From assembly GCA_036508135.1 (NCBI GenBank), contig DATCHW010000207.1:1-64000 (forward strand): a stretch of 64,000 nucleotides of DNA. The letters run 5' to 3'. Shown here one piece after another: positions 7,981 to 15,917 of the stretch. Each line of letters opens with the position of its first letter. The stretch's first letter is position 1. The notes beneath the pieces are model-generated. The model ran no database searches, was not told where the DNA came from, and saw only the letters and a list, made by a program, of their open reading frames with translations. Both the position numbers and the translations under genes were made by a program. Source of the stretch: DATCHW01 sp036508135. Its GTDB lineage: Bacteria; Bacteroidota; Ignavibacteria; Tepidaquicellales; Tepidaquicellaceae.

Positions 7981-8440
7981 CATTGGTTCGGCAAAATGGT
8001 GGTTCAGTGCTTAATTGATGCTTCGTTCTTCGTATCTAGTCAGTGCTGGCAGACAGTTTAGTGCTCCGGAATCGCCAACTTCTCGTAGCTACCAACCGTT
8101 AACAACTACCTTGCACTCTCTTTTGAGCACCCTTTCACCTCACCCAGACCCCCTTTCTCCCAGTTCGGAACCCCCTCCACACAGTCCAAAACACGTAATG
8201 AGGCTCAAATTTGAGGGTCACAGGCAGTCTTTTAATGGGTCAAAGGCATTAAATTACTGGGTTAGAGGCTTAAATTTGAGGGTTAGAGGGTGTCTTTTAA
8301 GGGGTTAGAGGCTCAAATTTGAGGGTTAGAGGGTGTCTTTTGATGGGTCACAGGCATTAATTTGATACATAGGAATGTGTTTGGAAGTGCCTGAAACTCC
8401 CAAAAAGCGTTTCAGGCACCATAATAGGATATTTTATTGC
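7981..8440. other. Intergenic region after the RT: imperfect inverted repeats and tandem repeats
   Basis: Just after the RT stop, TAAC-a-TTGGT (about 7979-7988) can pair with ACCAA-cc-GTTA (about 8093-8103), a layout like the paired R and L boxes of integron attC sites but without exact consensus. A C-rich stretch follows (8120-8180), then three tandem repeats (8200-8345). The only open frame, 8015-8308, is low-complexity and not credible as a gene. Confidence 0.45.
8200..8345. repeat. Three tandem repeats containing a CTCAAATTTGAG palindrome
   Basis: Units begin at about 8200, 8265 and 8308, with GAGGCTCAAATTTGAGGG (the second copy has TTAAATTTGAG), followed by GTTAGAGGGTGTCTTTTAAGGGG-like sequence. 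The last two are about 43 bp apart; the first is longer, with an extra segment related to the tail at 8345-8362. Confidence 0.75.
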
Positions 8441-8938
8441 TTATGGAGTTGGTGTCGGCGGAACTGCCGGGTCTTCCTTCTTTTTTCCGCCGCCGGGGAA
8501 CTGCTGTTTTAAATCCTGGTAAATTGAGGTTGAACCGGGCACGTTGTTTTTTGAAGCAGTTTTTACCGCATTGTAAAATGCAAGGCTGTTTATATATAGG
8601 TCATGTCCGAGCAGGATGAACGTGTCGTCGAACATTTCATAAAGCTGTTTAAGTTTTGCTTCAACAGGTTTCATTACGTTTCGTGCGGCATAGTCTTTTT
8701 CATATTCAACAGTATCAATGTAAGGAGGAACGAGTGTCGGGTTGGACGTCATATGTCCGCGGGCTTTATCAATCCAGACTTCAAATTCATACCTCACTTT
8801 TCCGTACATTTGCCTTTCGGCAGGTGTCAGGTTTTTTGCTTTTGGTCCGATAATTGAGATGATTCTATCTATTGCGTCTGTGACAGTGGTCACTTCAGCG
8901 GGTGTAAATTCTACCGATACTAAATCTTCGAGAGCCAT
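8441..8938 (-). CDS. Conserved protein of unknown function, partner of XRE regulator
   Basis: The 165-residue cytoplasmic protein starts MALEDLVSVEFTPAEV and is predicted largely helical, with a low-complexity tail PGGGKKKEDPAVPPTPTP. I recall similar hypothetical proteins with this opening in Bacteroidota-type genomes but know of no function. A good ribosome-binding site (AAGGAG) sits just upstream of the ATG, unusual for this window. It begins 16 bp after the XRE regulator gene on the same strand, so the two form an operon. Base composition is closer to the chromosome average than that of the RT island. Confidence 0.65.
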   Translation of the reverse strand: MALEDLVSVEFTPAEVTTVTDAIDRIISIIGPKAKNLTPAERQMYGKVRYEFEVWIDKARGHMTSNPTLVPPYIDTVEYEKDYAARNVMKPVEAKLKQLYEMFDDTFILLGHDLYINSLAFYNAVKTASKNNVPGSTSIYQDLKQQFPGGGKKKEDPAVPPTPTP

Positions 8939-8954
8939 TTTTTTTCTCCTTATT

Positions 8955-9365
8955 TTAAATTATAAAGGTTTTTATAATTTGTATAACCAACTTTCTTTTT
9001 TCTGTTGACATTTTTGGAATGCTTTTCAAAAGTTTAGCAAGTTCTATTTCGTTTACAAATTCTCTTTCCTTTCGTATCAGGTCTATCAATTCTGTCAGAA
9101 CTTTATCGTTGTATGTTTGATTTTTGGATTCGCTTACGTATTCTTTGGCGGCGGCTGTTTCCGGGAAGTAAGCTGAAAGAGGTATATCCAATTTTTTACA
9201 AATAGTTCTCCATATGTCTCTGCCGGGTATAGAGCTATTGTTCTCGTATCTGTTTATGTCCTGCTGGTTTTTTCCGATTAGTTCTGCAAGTTTTTCCTGA
9301 GTAATACCTTTCCGGTTTCTGTGCTCCCTGATGATGCCGCCGATATTGTTTTTGGGGGTTTCCAT
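8955..9365 (-). CDS. XRE-family HTH transcriptional regulator
   Basis: The 136-residue protein has a classical Cro/cI helix-turn-helix near the N-terminus: GIIREHRNRKGITQEKLAEL, then IGKNQQDINRYENNSSIPG (residues about 9-50). The C-terminal half is helical (LIDLIRKEREFVNEIELAKLLKSI) and may serve for oligomerisation. It is the first gene of a two-gene minus-strand operon with the 165-residue protein and may repress its own promoter in the 9366-9424 gap. No ligand or peptidase domain was seen. Confidence 0.85.
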   Translation of the reverse strand: METPKNNIGGIIREHRNRKGITQEKLAELIGKNQQDINRYENNSSIPGRDIWRTICKKLDIPLSAYFPETAAAKEYVSESKNQTYNDKVLTELIDLIRKEREFVNEIELAKLLKSIPKMSTEKRKLVIQIIKTFII

Positions 9366-9554
9366 TTACTACAAAATTAAATAATTAGTATATCAATGTT
9401 TACATCACTAACTGTGTTAATCCGTGAGTTTTATTGAAAGGAAAAACACGTATTGTGTGTTAAGTTATTTGTGTTGTGAAACATCAGGGACTGCTTATCA
9501 GGCAAGAGATTTGAAGAATTACGTTGATGATATATTGTTGATAATGCTTTCCTT

Positions 9555-9658
9555 ATTAAGTATTTTTGAAGAGATTGGGATTCATTATATTAATAATACA
9601 CGCGAAACACAAAAGGTTTACAAAAAATAAAATCACCAGTTGATGATTTGTAAAATTA
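9555..9658 (+). repeat. Diverged direct repeat, copy B (before HEPN gene)
   Basis: The 20 bases at 9555-9574 are identical to 2893-2912, and AAAATCACCAGTTGATGATT at 9629-9648 matches 2976-2995 with three substitutions. The interior is diverged. An ORF that crosses it (9424-9630) has no coding signature and was not called. Confidence 0.6.
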
Positions 9659-9682
9659 ATAAATTATTTTTTTAAAAATAAA

Positions 9683-9760
9683 GTCTGACTAATGTCAGAC
9701 CTATACACCCAATATAAGTTTTATAGGTCTCATTTTATCAGACCTATAAACGAGTTAGGC
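9683..9760 (+). promoter_or_regulatory. Interlocking inverted repeats upstream of the HEPN gene, ending in GTTAGGC
   Basis: GTCTGAC-TAAT-GTCAGAC (9683-9700) is a perfect hairpin. AGACCTATA (9698-9706), TATAGGTCT (9722-9730) and AGACCTATA again (9740-9748) allow two mutually exclusive stems. GTTAGGC (9754-9760) matches the GTTRRRY core of integron attC sites, though no matching partner box was found. The set ends 10 bp before the ATG, so it could be an operator, an attenuator or a recombination site. Confidence 0.45.
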
Positions 9761-9770
9761 ACAAATTAAA

Positions 9771-10553
9771 ATGGAAGAAACAAAAGCATTAAAAGAAGTA
9801 GAAAACTCATTAAGAGACTTTATTTCGGCATTAATGAGTGAAGAAAAGGGGGACGACTGGATAGAATCTTGTGGTATCTCACCTGACCGTATTATCCAAT
9901 GGAAAGAACGAAGAGAAACAGAGAGGAAAAAACAAAAATTCGGAACTCCTGAAAATCGCCTACTCTATTATTCAGATTTCTATGATTTGTCAAGCATTAT
10001 TGATAAAAATTGGAATGATAAGCTTAAATCTGCGTTAGGAGACAAAGCAACGATTTTATTATTTTTAAAAATCTTAGATGATTTTAGAAATCCAGATGCT
10101 CATAGAAGAGAATTACTGCCACATCAGAAACATTTAATTATTGGAATTTCAGGAGAAATTAGAAATAGAATTGTCATTTATAGAAGTAAAAAAGATACTG
10201 GAGAGGACTATTTTCCTCGAATCGAAAGTGCTAGAGATAATTTAGGTAATTTATGTACTCCGGAGAACAGGTTCGTTGATACCAAATTAATATTGAGATC
10301 TGGTGATAAATTAACCTTTGTTGTTACAGCGTCAGACCCTTTAGGTGAATCCCTTGAATATGAATGCACGACAAACGGAGGTAAGGAGGTAAATTGGCAG
10401 GAAAGTAATATAATAGAAATTTTGATTGAAGATAGACACATCGCCAAGAGAAAAGAGTTTGTTGTTTGTATAAGAAGTAAAAGAAAATTTCACGCACATG
10501 AATTATGGGACGATGCGGCATCATTTACTTATACAATTTTACCTGTAAAGTAA
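9771..10553 (+). CDS. HEPN-domain protein (Swt1-like), probable defence ribonuclease
   Basis: The 260-residue protein contains FRNPDAHRREL, with R106-N-P-D-A-H111. This R-x4-H motif, preceded by a helix with a conserved aspartate-rich end, is the hallmark of HEPN ribonucleases and fits the Swt1-like HEPN type. The region after about 165 (TKLILRSGDKLTFVVTASDP, LEYECTTNGG) looks like a beta-sandwich and may sense a ligand. It lies convergent with serS, about 80 bp from its end, behind unusual inverted repeats. HEPN proteins are common in toxin-antitoxin and abortive-infection systems; no antitoxin gene is adjacent. RNase activity is inferred. Confidence 0.7.
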   Translation: MEETKALKEVENSLRDFISALMSEEKGDDWIESCGISPDRIIQWKERRETERKKQKFGTPENRLLYYSDFYDLSSIIDKNWNDKLKSALGDKATILLFLKILDDFRNPDAHRRELLPHQKHLIIGISGEIRNRIVIYRSKKDTGEDYFPRIESARDNLGNLCTPENRFVDTKLILRSGDKLTFVVTASDPLGESLEYECTTNGGKEVNWQESNIIEILIEDRHIAKRKEFVVCIRSKRKFHAHELWDDAASFTYTILPVK

Positions 10554-10632
10554 ATCAACGAACCGCTAATAAAGGCTATATGCAATAAGGGTTGTGTTTC
10601 GAAACTTATCTTGTTAATACAGTAATTCCGTT

Positions 10633-11910
10633 TTATTCTATCACATCAAAGCCCGTGTATTTTCTCAATACTTCCGGAACAATAATGCTGCCTTCGGCAG
10701 TCTGGTTTGCTTCGAGCATTGCCACCATAAGGCGTGATGTTGCCAGCCCGGAACCGTTGAGTATGTGGACTAATTCTGTTTTCGTCTTTCCCGTGTCGAG
10801 AATTTTTTTATATCTTATTTTTGCCCTTCGGCTCTGGAAGTCGGTGCAGTTGCTGACGGAAGATGCTTCAAGCCATTTATCCTCTGCATAAGACCAGACT
10901 TCAATATCATAGCATTTGCTCGCCGAAAATCCAATGTCACCGGTGCATAATTCAATCACGCGGTAATAAATACCGAGTCCTTCAAGTATGGCACAGGCAT
11001 CTTTAAGCATTTTTTCCATTTCCTCATAAGAGGTTTCGGGAGTAGTGAAATTTATTAACTCGACTTTATTGAACTGATGAACCCTTAGAAAACCTTTTGT
11101 ATCTTTTCCATAGCTTCCGGCTTCCCGTCTGAAGCAGGTTGTAAACCCGCAATATTTCAAAGGTAAATCTTCTGCTTTTAGAATTTCATCGCGGTGTATA
11201 TTAATTATCGGGACTTCTGCCGTGGGAATTGCAAAAAGGTCATCTAAGTTGATATGATACATATCTTCTTCAAATTTAGGAACTTTCTCTGCGGCTTCCA
11301 TCGATGCCCTGTTAACAAGTATTGGTGTCATCACCTCGCAATAACCTTTTGATGTATGGGTATCAAGCATATAATTGATAAGTGCGCGTTCGAGTATAGC
11401 ACCCTTTCCTTTATATAAAGGAAATCCGCTTCCGGAAATTTTTGCACCGCGCTCGAAATCAAGTATGTCAAGTTTCTTTGAAAGTTCAATGTGGTCTTTT
11501 ACTTTGAAATTAAAATTTGCTTTGCTGCCGAAAACCATCACTTCGACATTTTCTTCTGCCGACTTTCCAAAAGGAATACCGTCTGCAGGTAAGGCGGGGA
11601 TATAATAGAGATAGTCTTCGATTTCTGTTTCAAAGTCACGGAGTTTATCATCGAGGGTTTTGATTTCATCCGATACATTCTTCATCTCTGCGATTTTATC
11701 ATCTGCATTTTGCTTGTTTTTTTTCATTACGCCTATTTCGTTCGAAACTTTATTACGCATCTCTTTGAGTGCTTCCGCTTTCTGAACCACCTGAAGCCTC
11801 TTTTTATCTATCTCCTGGATTTTTTCAATGATACCGGTGTCCTCATTGCGGAGTTTTAATTTTTCTATAACAAAATCCGGGTTTTCTCTGATTAATTTAA
11901 TGTCTAACAT
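10633..11910 (-). CDS. serS: Serine--tRNA ligase
   Basis: The 425-residue protein begins MLDIKLIRENPDFVIEKL, the standard SerRS opening, so the ATG at 11910 is chosen over an upstream in-frame start at 11976 that would add 22 non-homologous residues. The N-terminal coiled-coil arm (about 30-100, binding the long variable arm of tRNA-Ser) is followed by the class II catalytic core with FRREAGSYGKDTKGFLRVHQ (motif 2) and NGSGLATSRLMVAMLE (motif 3). It charges tRNA-Ser in the cytoplasm. It lies 85 bp downstream of the RmlD-like gene; a short palindromic repeat (11941-11971) fills the gap. Confidence 0.97.
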   Translation of the reverse strand: MLDIKLIRENPDFVIEKLKLRNEDTGIIEKIQEIDKKRLQVVQKAEALKEMRNKVSNEIGVMKKNKQNADDKIAEMKNVSDEIKTLDDKLRDFETEIEDYLYYIPALPADGIPFGKSAEENVEVMVFGSKANFNFKVKDHIELSKKLDILDFERGAKISGSGFPLYKGKGAILERALINYMLDTHTSKGYCEVMTPILVNRASMEAAEKVPKFEEDMYHINLDDLFAIPTAEVPIINIHRDEILKAEDLPLKYCGFTTCFRREAGSYGKDTKGFLRVHQFNKVELINFTTPETSYEEMEKMLKDACAILEGLGIYYRVIELCTGDIGFSASKCYDIEVWSYAEDKWLEASSVSNCTDFQSRRAKIRYKKILDTGKTKTELVHILNGSGLATSRLMVAMLEANQTAEGSIIVPEVLRKYTGFDVIE

Positions 11911-11940
11911 AATGTATTTTTTTTGATTCCCGATAAGAAC

Positions 11941-11971
11941 ATTCCCGATAAATGCGGGACAGGTCGGGAAT
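11941..11971 (-). repeat. CCTGTCCCG-type palindromic repeat (antisense copy)
   Basis: Read on the minus strand this is CCTGTCCCGCATTTATCGGGA, flanked by ATTCCCGA/TCGGGAAT. It belongs to the family at 21686, 30624, 37843 and 41986. Confidence 0.7.
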
Positions 11972-11995
11972 GACAATTGTTTTAAATTTATTTTC

Positions 11996-12889
11996 TTACA
12001 TTCCGAGCTGAACTTTCAGTAAACTCAGAGCTTCGAAAGTATCCATCGGTTTAAAGCCAAGATCAGCTTCGGCTTTAAGGGTTACCAATCCCGACTTTAA
12101 AGGTCTCGGAGCCGGCTGGTTAAGGTCCTTCGTCTTTATCCTTGTTACAAGATTCCTGTCGAATTTAAAAACATCGCAGAAAATCATCGCAAATTCAAAT
12201 CTTGAAATAATATCCTTCCCAGCAATATTAAATATTCCTTTTCTTTTCTTTTCAATCACCTTGAGTGTTCCGTATGCAAGGTCATCAACCATTGTATTGT
12301 TGCTGATCTGGTCATCAACTATGTTTACCGGTTCACCCATTTTCAATTTATTAAAAAGCCACAAAGCGAAATTAGGTTTTACATTTATTCCTAATCCGAA
12401 AAGTACAACTGTTCTTAAAATTGCATAATTTATTTCGCTTGACAGCAGAGCATTTTCGCTTGCGAGTTTTGATCTTCCGTAAAAAGAAACCGGGCTTGGA
12501 ATGGACTCTTCTGTATAAGGTCCGTTTTTTCCGTCGAAAATATAATCTGTGGAATAATGTATAACTTTTGCATTATTTATCCTTGAAGCTATTATCAGGT
12601 TCTTTACCGCATCCACGTTGAGTTTCCAGCATAATTCCCTTTCGGTTTCACACTTATCTACATCCGTATAAGCTGCACAGTTAATAATTACGTCGGGCAT
12701 ATACTCGTGCATAAACTTTTTCAAATCATCACGCATCGTAATATCAAGTTGTTGATAGTTTTCTTCTTTCTGAAAATTCGGCAGCGGCTCAACTGATGTG
12801 ACAATTATTTCATGGTCTGTTTCCCGTCTGAAAAGAATGGTTACTGCCTGACCTAATAAACCGTTGGCTCCTGTGATAAGAATTTTCAT
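11996..12889 (-). CDS. RmlD-like NAD(P)-dependent sugar-nucleotide reductase (SDR)
   Basis: The 297-residue extended SDR has GANGLLG (7-13) for dinucleotide binding, STDYIFDG (113-120) and the catalytic YGRSK (Y137, K141), all typical of dTDP-4-dehydrorhamnose reductase and related epimerase/reductases. No rmlABC genes are nearby, so the true substrate is open; the family also includes methionine adenosyltransferase regulatory-subunit-like proteins. It starts 4 bp after the stop of the PfkB kinase gene on the same strand, indicating a two-gene unit. A paralogue lies at 58497-59384. Confidence 0.8.
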   Translation of the reverse strand: MKILITGANGLLGQAVTILFRRETDHEIIVTSVEPLPNFQKEENYQQLDITMRDDLKKFMHEYMPDVIINCAAYTDVDKCETERELCWKLNVDAVKNLIIASRINNAKVIHYSTDYIFDGKNGPYTEESIPSPVSFYGRSKLASENALLSSEINYAILRTVVLFGLGINVKPNFALWLFNKLKMGEPVNIVDDQISNNTMVDDLAYGTLKVIEKKRKGIFNIAGKDIISRFEFAMIFCDVFKFDRNLVTRIKTKDLNQPAPRPLKSGLVTLKAEADLGFKPMDTFEALSLLKVQLGM

Positions 12890-12893
12890 CTGA

Positions 12894-13829
12894 TTACTTT
12901 AATTTGTGCAGCTCATTTATACCTTCGAGAGAAGTTTTATAAGAGGCAATCCTGTTTGCAAAATAAATACTTTTAATGAAATCTTTATTTTTTGAGTAAT
13001 GGAGTAAAAAAGACGCTGCAAATACATCACCGCATCCGGTAGTATCCACAAAACGCGGGTTTTCAATCGCTCTTATAGCATATTTGTCAATGTCCTGGTA
13101 TTTTTCGTTTAAATATTTTTTCTCTGTTTTTGTGTAACCGGAAACTCCGTCTATCCCTCGTGTAACAATTAATCCGCTCACACGGCTATCCGGAGAGAGC
13201 AGTATTTCCTCAGCTATTTCATACTCGAGTTTTTTAACCTTTGAAAGAGAAGATATTTCGAATTCATTCATTTGCAGGGTATCGGTGTTGGTACACCATT
13301 CCTGATAGTTCTCCAGGTGAGTGTGTTCACGTGTTCCGTCGGGATTTGTCTTCATTACGAGGTTATGGAGGTCCATATGAATTTTTCCGTTAAAATTCGT
13401 ACGAAGTTTTTTAAGCGTATCAAGCGTTATATCAACACCCGATATCATATTCACAAGCACTCCGTCTGCACCCGGAAGAAATTTTTCTGAATCTTTATAA
13501 TCAAGTGTGTAAGTAGGGTCTGTTGACTGCTCCAGGCGTGCGCTCTTCCCCGAATTGTAAATGTTATAATACAGATTGACTTTTCTTGTGGGATGCCCTA
13601 CTTTATAAACTCCATCCATATTGATATTACTGTAACCTTTAAGTATTCCCGTAATATTTTCATACTCATCTTCGCCAAGATTCATTACCGGTAATATTTC
13701 GTCTTCCGGAGCAGAGAGTACGGAAAGCGCAATCACCGAATACAGTATCCCGCCATAGCTATGAATTTTATCTCCGTCCGCTTTGTGTATAACATCAACA
13801 CAGGGCTCGCCTATTACTAAATATTTCAT
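12894..13829 (-). CDS. PfkB-family carbohydrate kinase
   Basis: The 311-residue protein begins MKYLVIGEPCVDVIHKADG, with the GG signature (SYGGILYSVI) that binds the sugar. It ends with the PfkB signature DTTGCGDVFAASFL (262-275), where D268 is the catalytic base; GCGD replaces the more frequent GAGD. It should phosphorylate a sugar or nucleoside with ATP in the cytoplasm. The substrate cannot be read from sequence. It is the first gene of the minus-strand run kinase, RmlD-like reductase, serS. Confidence 0.85.
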   Translation of the reverse strand: MKYLVIGEPCVDVIHKADGDKIHSYGGILYSVIALSVLSAPEDEILPVMNLGEDEYENITGILKGYSNINMDGVYKVGHPTRKVNLYYNIYNSGKSARLEQSTDPTYTLDYKDSEKFLPGADGVLVNMISGVDITLDTLKKLRTNFNGKIHMDLHNLVMKTNPDGTREHTHLENYQEWCTNTDTLQMNEFEISSLSKVKKLEYEIAEEILLSPDSRVSGLIVTRGIDGVSGYTKTEKKYLNEKYQDIDKYAIRAIENPRFVDTTGCGDVFAASFLLHYSKNKDFIKSIYFANRIASYKTSLEGINELHKLK

Positions 13830-13886
13830 AAAATATCAGGTGTAAAATTTAACTTTATTTTTCCGTAACCCTAAAAACCCCGGAAC

Positions 13887-14765
13887 TTATTCAAATGCCT
13901 TTTTCATCGACATTCTGCTTTCCTTTTTACCTTTCAGTCCCCCGAAGTTCACCGTCAGGGTTCCCTGATGAGTGAGTCCGAGATCGGTTGAATGATACAA
14001 AGCATAATCTAACTGAAACAGATTATAACTGAATCCGATTCCCGCCGTGAAAGTAGAGGGTTCGCTTCCTACTCCGGCACGTAAATCAACATAATCCATC
14101 AGATTATACTCAATTCCGGCTCTGACGGATAACGGATATCTGACATCTTTCTCTGCCTCTATAATAAAGATCAGGTCTTCCCTTGGTACAAGGGAAAATC
14201 CGGTTCTGTAAACCCGGGCAATTTTTTCTTTTGATGTTCCGATGGTTGAGCCGGAAATATTCCTGCCGAAAAATCCCCATCGAAGATATTTTGTGATGTA
14301 AGCCATCAGCCCTGCATCCACCGAGAAAGAAGACGCTGAATTATTAGGATTATAATCATCTTTAATATTCAGATTATAGTAGTCCAGGTTCAATCCGTAG
14401 AATATTTTATCTTTATAATTTCCTCCGTAAGAAAGGCTTACGCCTATCTCGCGGTAAAGATCATAACCAAAAGTTCTGATTCCGATACCGAAGGTACCTA
14501 TTTTGAGGGGTTCCGCATAAGTCAATGCTGCGGTGGAAAGTTCTTTAAGTCCGAAAGGAGCTGGACTGTAAAATACCGAAAATTCCCTGTATTTCATCTG
14601 TCCTAAGCCGGAGGGATTGTAAAATATTGCAAGCGAATTATCCGAAAGCGATGTGTAAGCACCGTTCAATCCGACTGCACGTGCTCCAATATCGGTAAAT
14701 TCAAACTGGGCGCTTGAAACATTTACGAAAAAAAGGACTATAAGTATTGTATATAATTGTTTCAA
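13887..14765 (-). CDS. PorV/PorQ-like outer-membrane beta-barrel protein
   Basis: The 292-residue protein has a signal peptide (MKQLYTILIVLFFVNVSSAQ), then FTDIGARAVGLNGAYTSLSD and IFYNPSGLG. This is the opening of the PorV/UPF0164 family of outer-membrane barrels in the FadL superfamily, which includes PorV and PorQ of the type IX secretion attachment complex. The rest is alternating amphipathic strands, ending in VNFGG before a basic tail (about 280-292). It is divergent from a PorD-like gene with an 84-bp shared promoter gap, supporting a T9SS role. Which of PorV, PorQ or another relative it is cannot be decided here. Confidence 0.75.
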   Translation of the reverse strand: MKQLYTILIVLFFVNVSSAQFEFTDIGARAVGLNGAYTSLSDNSLAIFYNPSGLGQMKYREFSVFYSPAPFGLKELSTAALTYAEPLKIGTFGIGIRTFGYDLYREIGVSLSYGGNYKDKIFYGLNLDYYNLNIKDDYNPNNSASSFSVDAGLMAYITKYLRWGFFGRNISGSTIGTSKEKIARVYRTGFSLVPREDLIFIIEAEKDVRYPLSVRAGIEYNLMDYVDLRAGVGSEPSTFTAGIGFSYNLFQLDYALYHSTDLGLTHQGTLTVNFGGLKGKKESRMSMKKAFE

Positions 14766-14848
14766 AATACGTTTAAAATTCTCTACAATTAAGGTATTGA
14801 ATTGATTATTTTAATAAAGTATGTAAATTTATATTAATTTTTATTTAA

Positions 14849-15787
14849 ATGAGAGTGAAAAAAAATAAGATAATCAAAATATTTTATATTGTTGCTTTAT
14901 TATTTTTATATTCCTATCCGGTGAGGTCGCAGGATTTCGAAGTTGTGGTCATTACGGATATGGCATCTCTATCAAATGATATAAGAGATAAACTTAAAGA
15001 CTTCAAACAGCAGGTAGAAGATTATTACAACAGAAATAAATTCGGCGAAGGTAATATTTATAAAATAAAAGCAACTGTTCAGTTCAGTTTCCGCGGCTCT
15101 AATGGCTTTGATTTGTATGATGCACAGATTTTTGTTGCAAGCCAGAGAATAATTGACAAAGCAGATAAAGCCACTAACCCAAAGTACTCAACCCTTTTCC
15201 GTTACCTTGATGAAAGGTGCTCGTTTACTTATAACAGGTCTATGCCGTTTATATTAAATACGGTCAGGTTTGATTCGTTTCTCAGTTTGCTTGACTATTA
15301 TGCATTCATGATGCTCGGATATGATGCGGACTCTTTTTTCCCTTCTAAAGTTTTTCCCCAGAAAAGCGGGACTATTTATTTTCAGAAAGCTCTTGATATC
15401 TGCAACAAACCAATGCAGGACAGAAACGGATGGTCAGAAACAGGCGGCGGCTCTAAACCTTCAAGAATTCAGATTGTTCAGGAATTACTTAATTCCAAGT
15501 TCGTAGATTTCCGCAGTGCGTTTTTCAGGTACCATTGGGATGGACTCGACTCCCTTGGTTATACGAATAATGCCTACAACTATATACTCGAATCCATAGA
15601 AAAGATTTCCGATATTAAAAAGAATGAACCTAAGGCATATTCGGTTGATATCTTTTTTGACACTAAAAATCAGGAAATAGCCGATACATTCCTTAATTAC
15701 GGGAATAAAGCTGTTTACGACAGACTATCAAAACTGGACCCTGCCCATCAAAGGGTTTACGAAGATGCAAAAAAATTAGCTAAGTAA
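14849..15787 (+). CDS. DUF4835 family protein, PorD-like T9SS component
   Basis: The 312-residue protein has a signal peptide (FYIVALLFLYSYPVRSQ) and matches DUF4835, whose best-known member is PorD of the type IX secretion system. Visible family features are YKIKATVQFSF, LDYYAFMMLGYDADSFFP (about 150-167) and IYFQKALDI. It is a periplasmic or outer-membrane-associated protein needed for T9SS assembly in Porphyromonas; the same role here is inferred. The ATG at 14849 fits the signal peptide. It is divergent from the PorV-like gene. Confidence 0.8.
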   Translation: MRVKKNKIIKIFYIVALLFLYSYPVRSQDFEVVVITDMASLSNDIRDKLKDFKQQVEDYYNRNKFGEGNIYKIKATVQFSFRGSNGFDLYDAQIFVASQRIIDKADKATNPKYSTLFRYLDERCSFTYNRSMPFILNTVRFDSFLSLLDYYAFMMLGYDADSFFPSKVFPQKSGTIYFQKALDICNKPMQDRNGWSETGGGSKPSRIQIVQELLNSKFVDFRSAFFRYHWDGLDSLGYTNNAYNYILESIEKISDIKKNEPKAYSVDIFFDTKNQEIADTFLNYGNKAVYDRLSKLDPAHQRVYEDAKKLAK

Positions 15788-15917
15788 TATTCTGCATTAA
15801 AAATTATTAGATTATGGAAGATTCTGTTCTCAATTGTCTCCCATTTTCCATTCTTTCTCATTTTTAAATTTGGTAATTTTAATTATATATTCACAAATTT
15901 AAACTTAAATATTTCTT

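Noticed and set aside
8015..8308. 97-residue ORF after the RT
   Set aside because: Low-complexity S/P-rich translation overlapping tandem repeats and a C-rich tract; no sign of coding.
8441..9365. Toxin-antitoxin pair formed by the XRE regulator and the 165-residue protein
   Set aside because: The 165-residue protein has no toxin motif and is encoded second with a conserved-hypothetical look, so a toxin role cannot be supported.
9424..9630. 68-residue ORF before the HEPN gene
   Set aside because: It overlaps the diverged direct repeat, has no homologous look and no ribosome-binding site; copy A of the repeat does not keep the frame.
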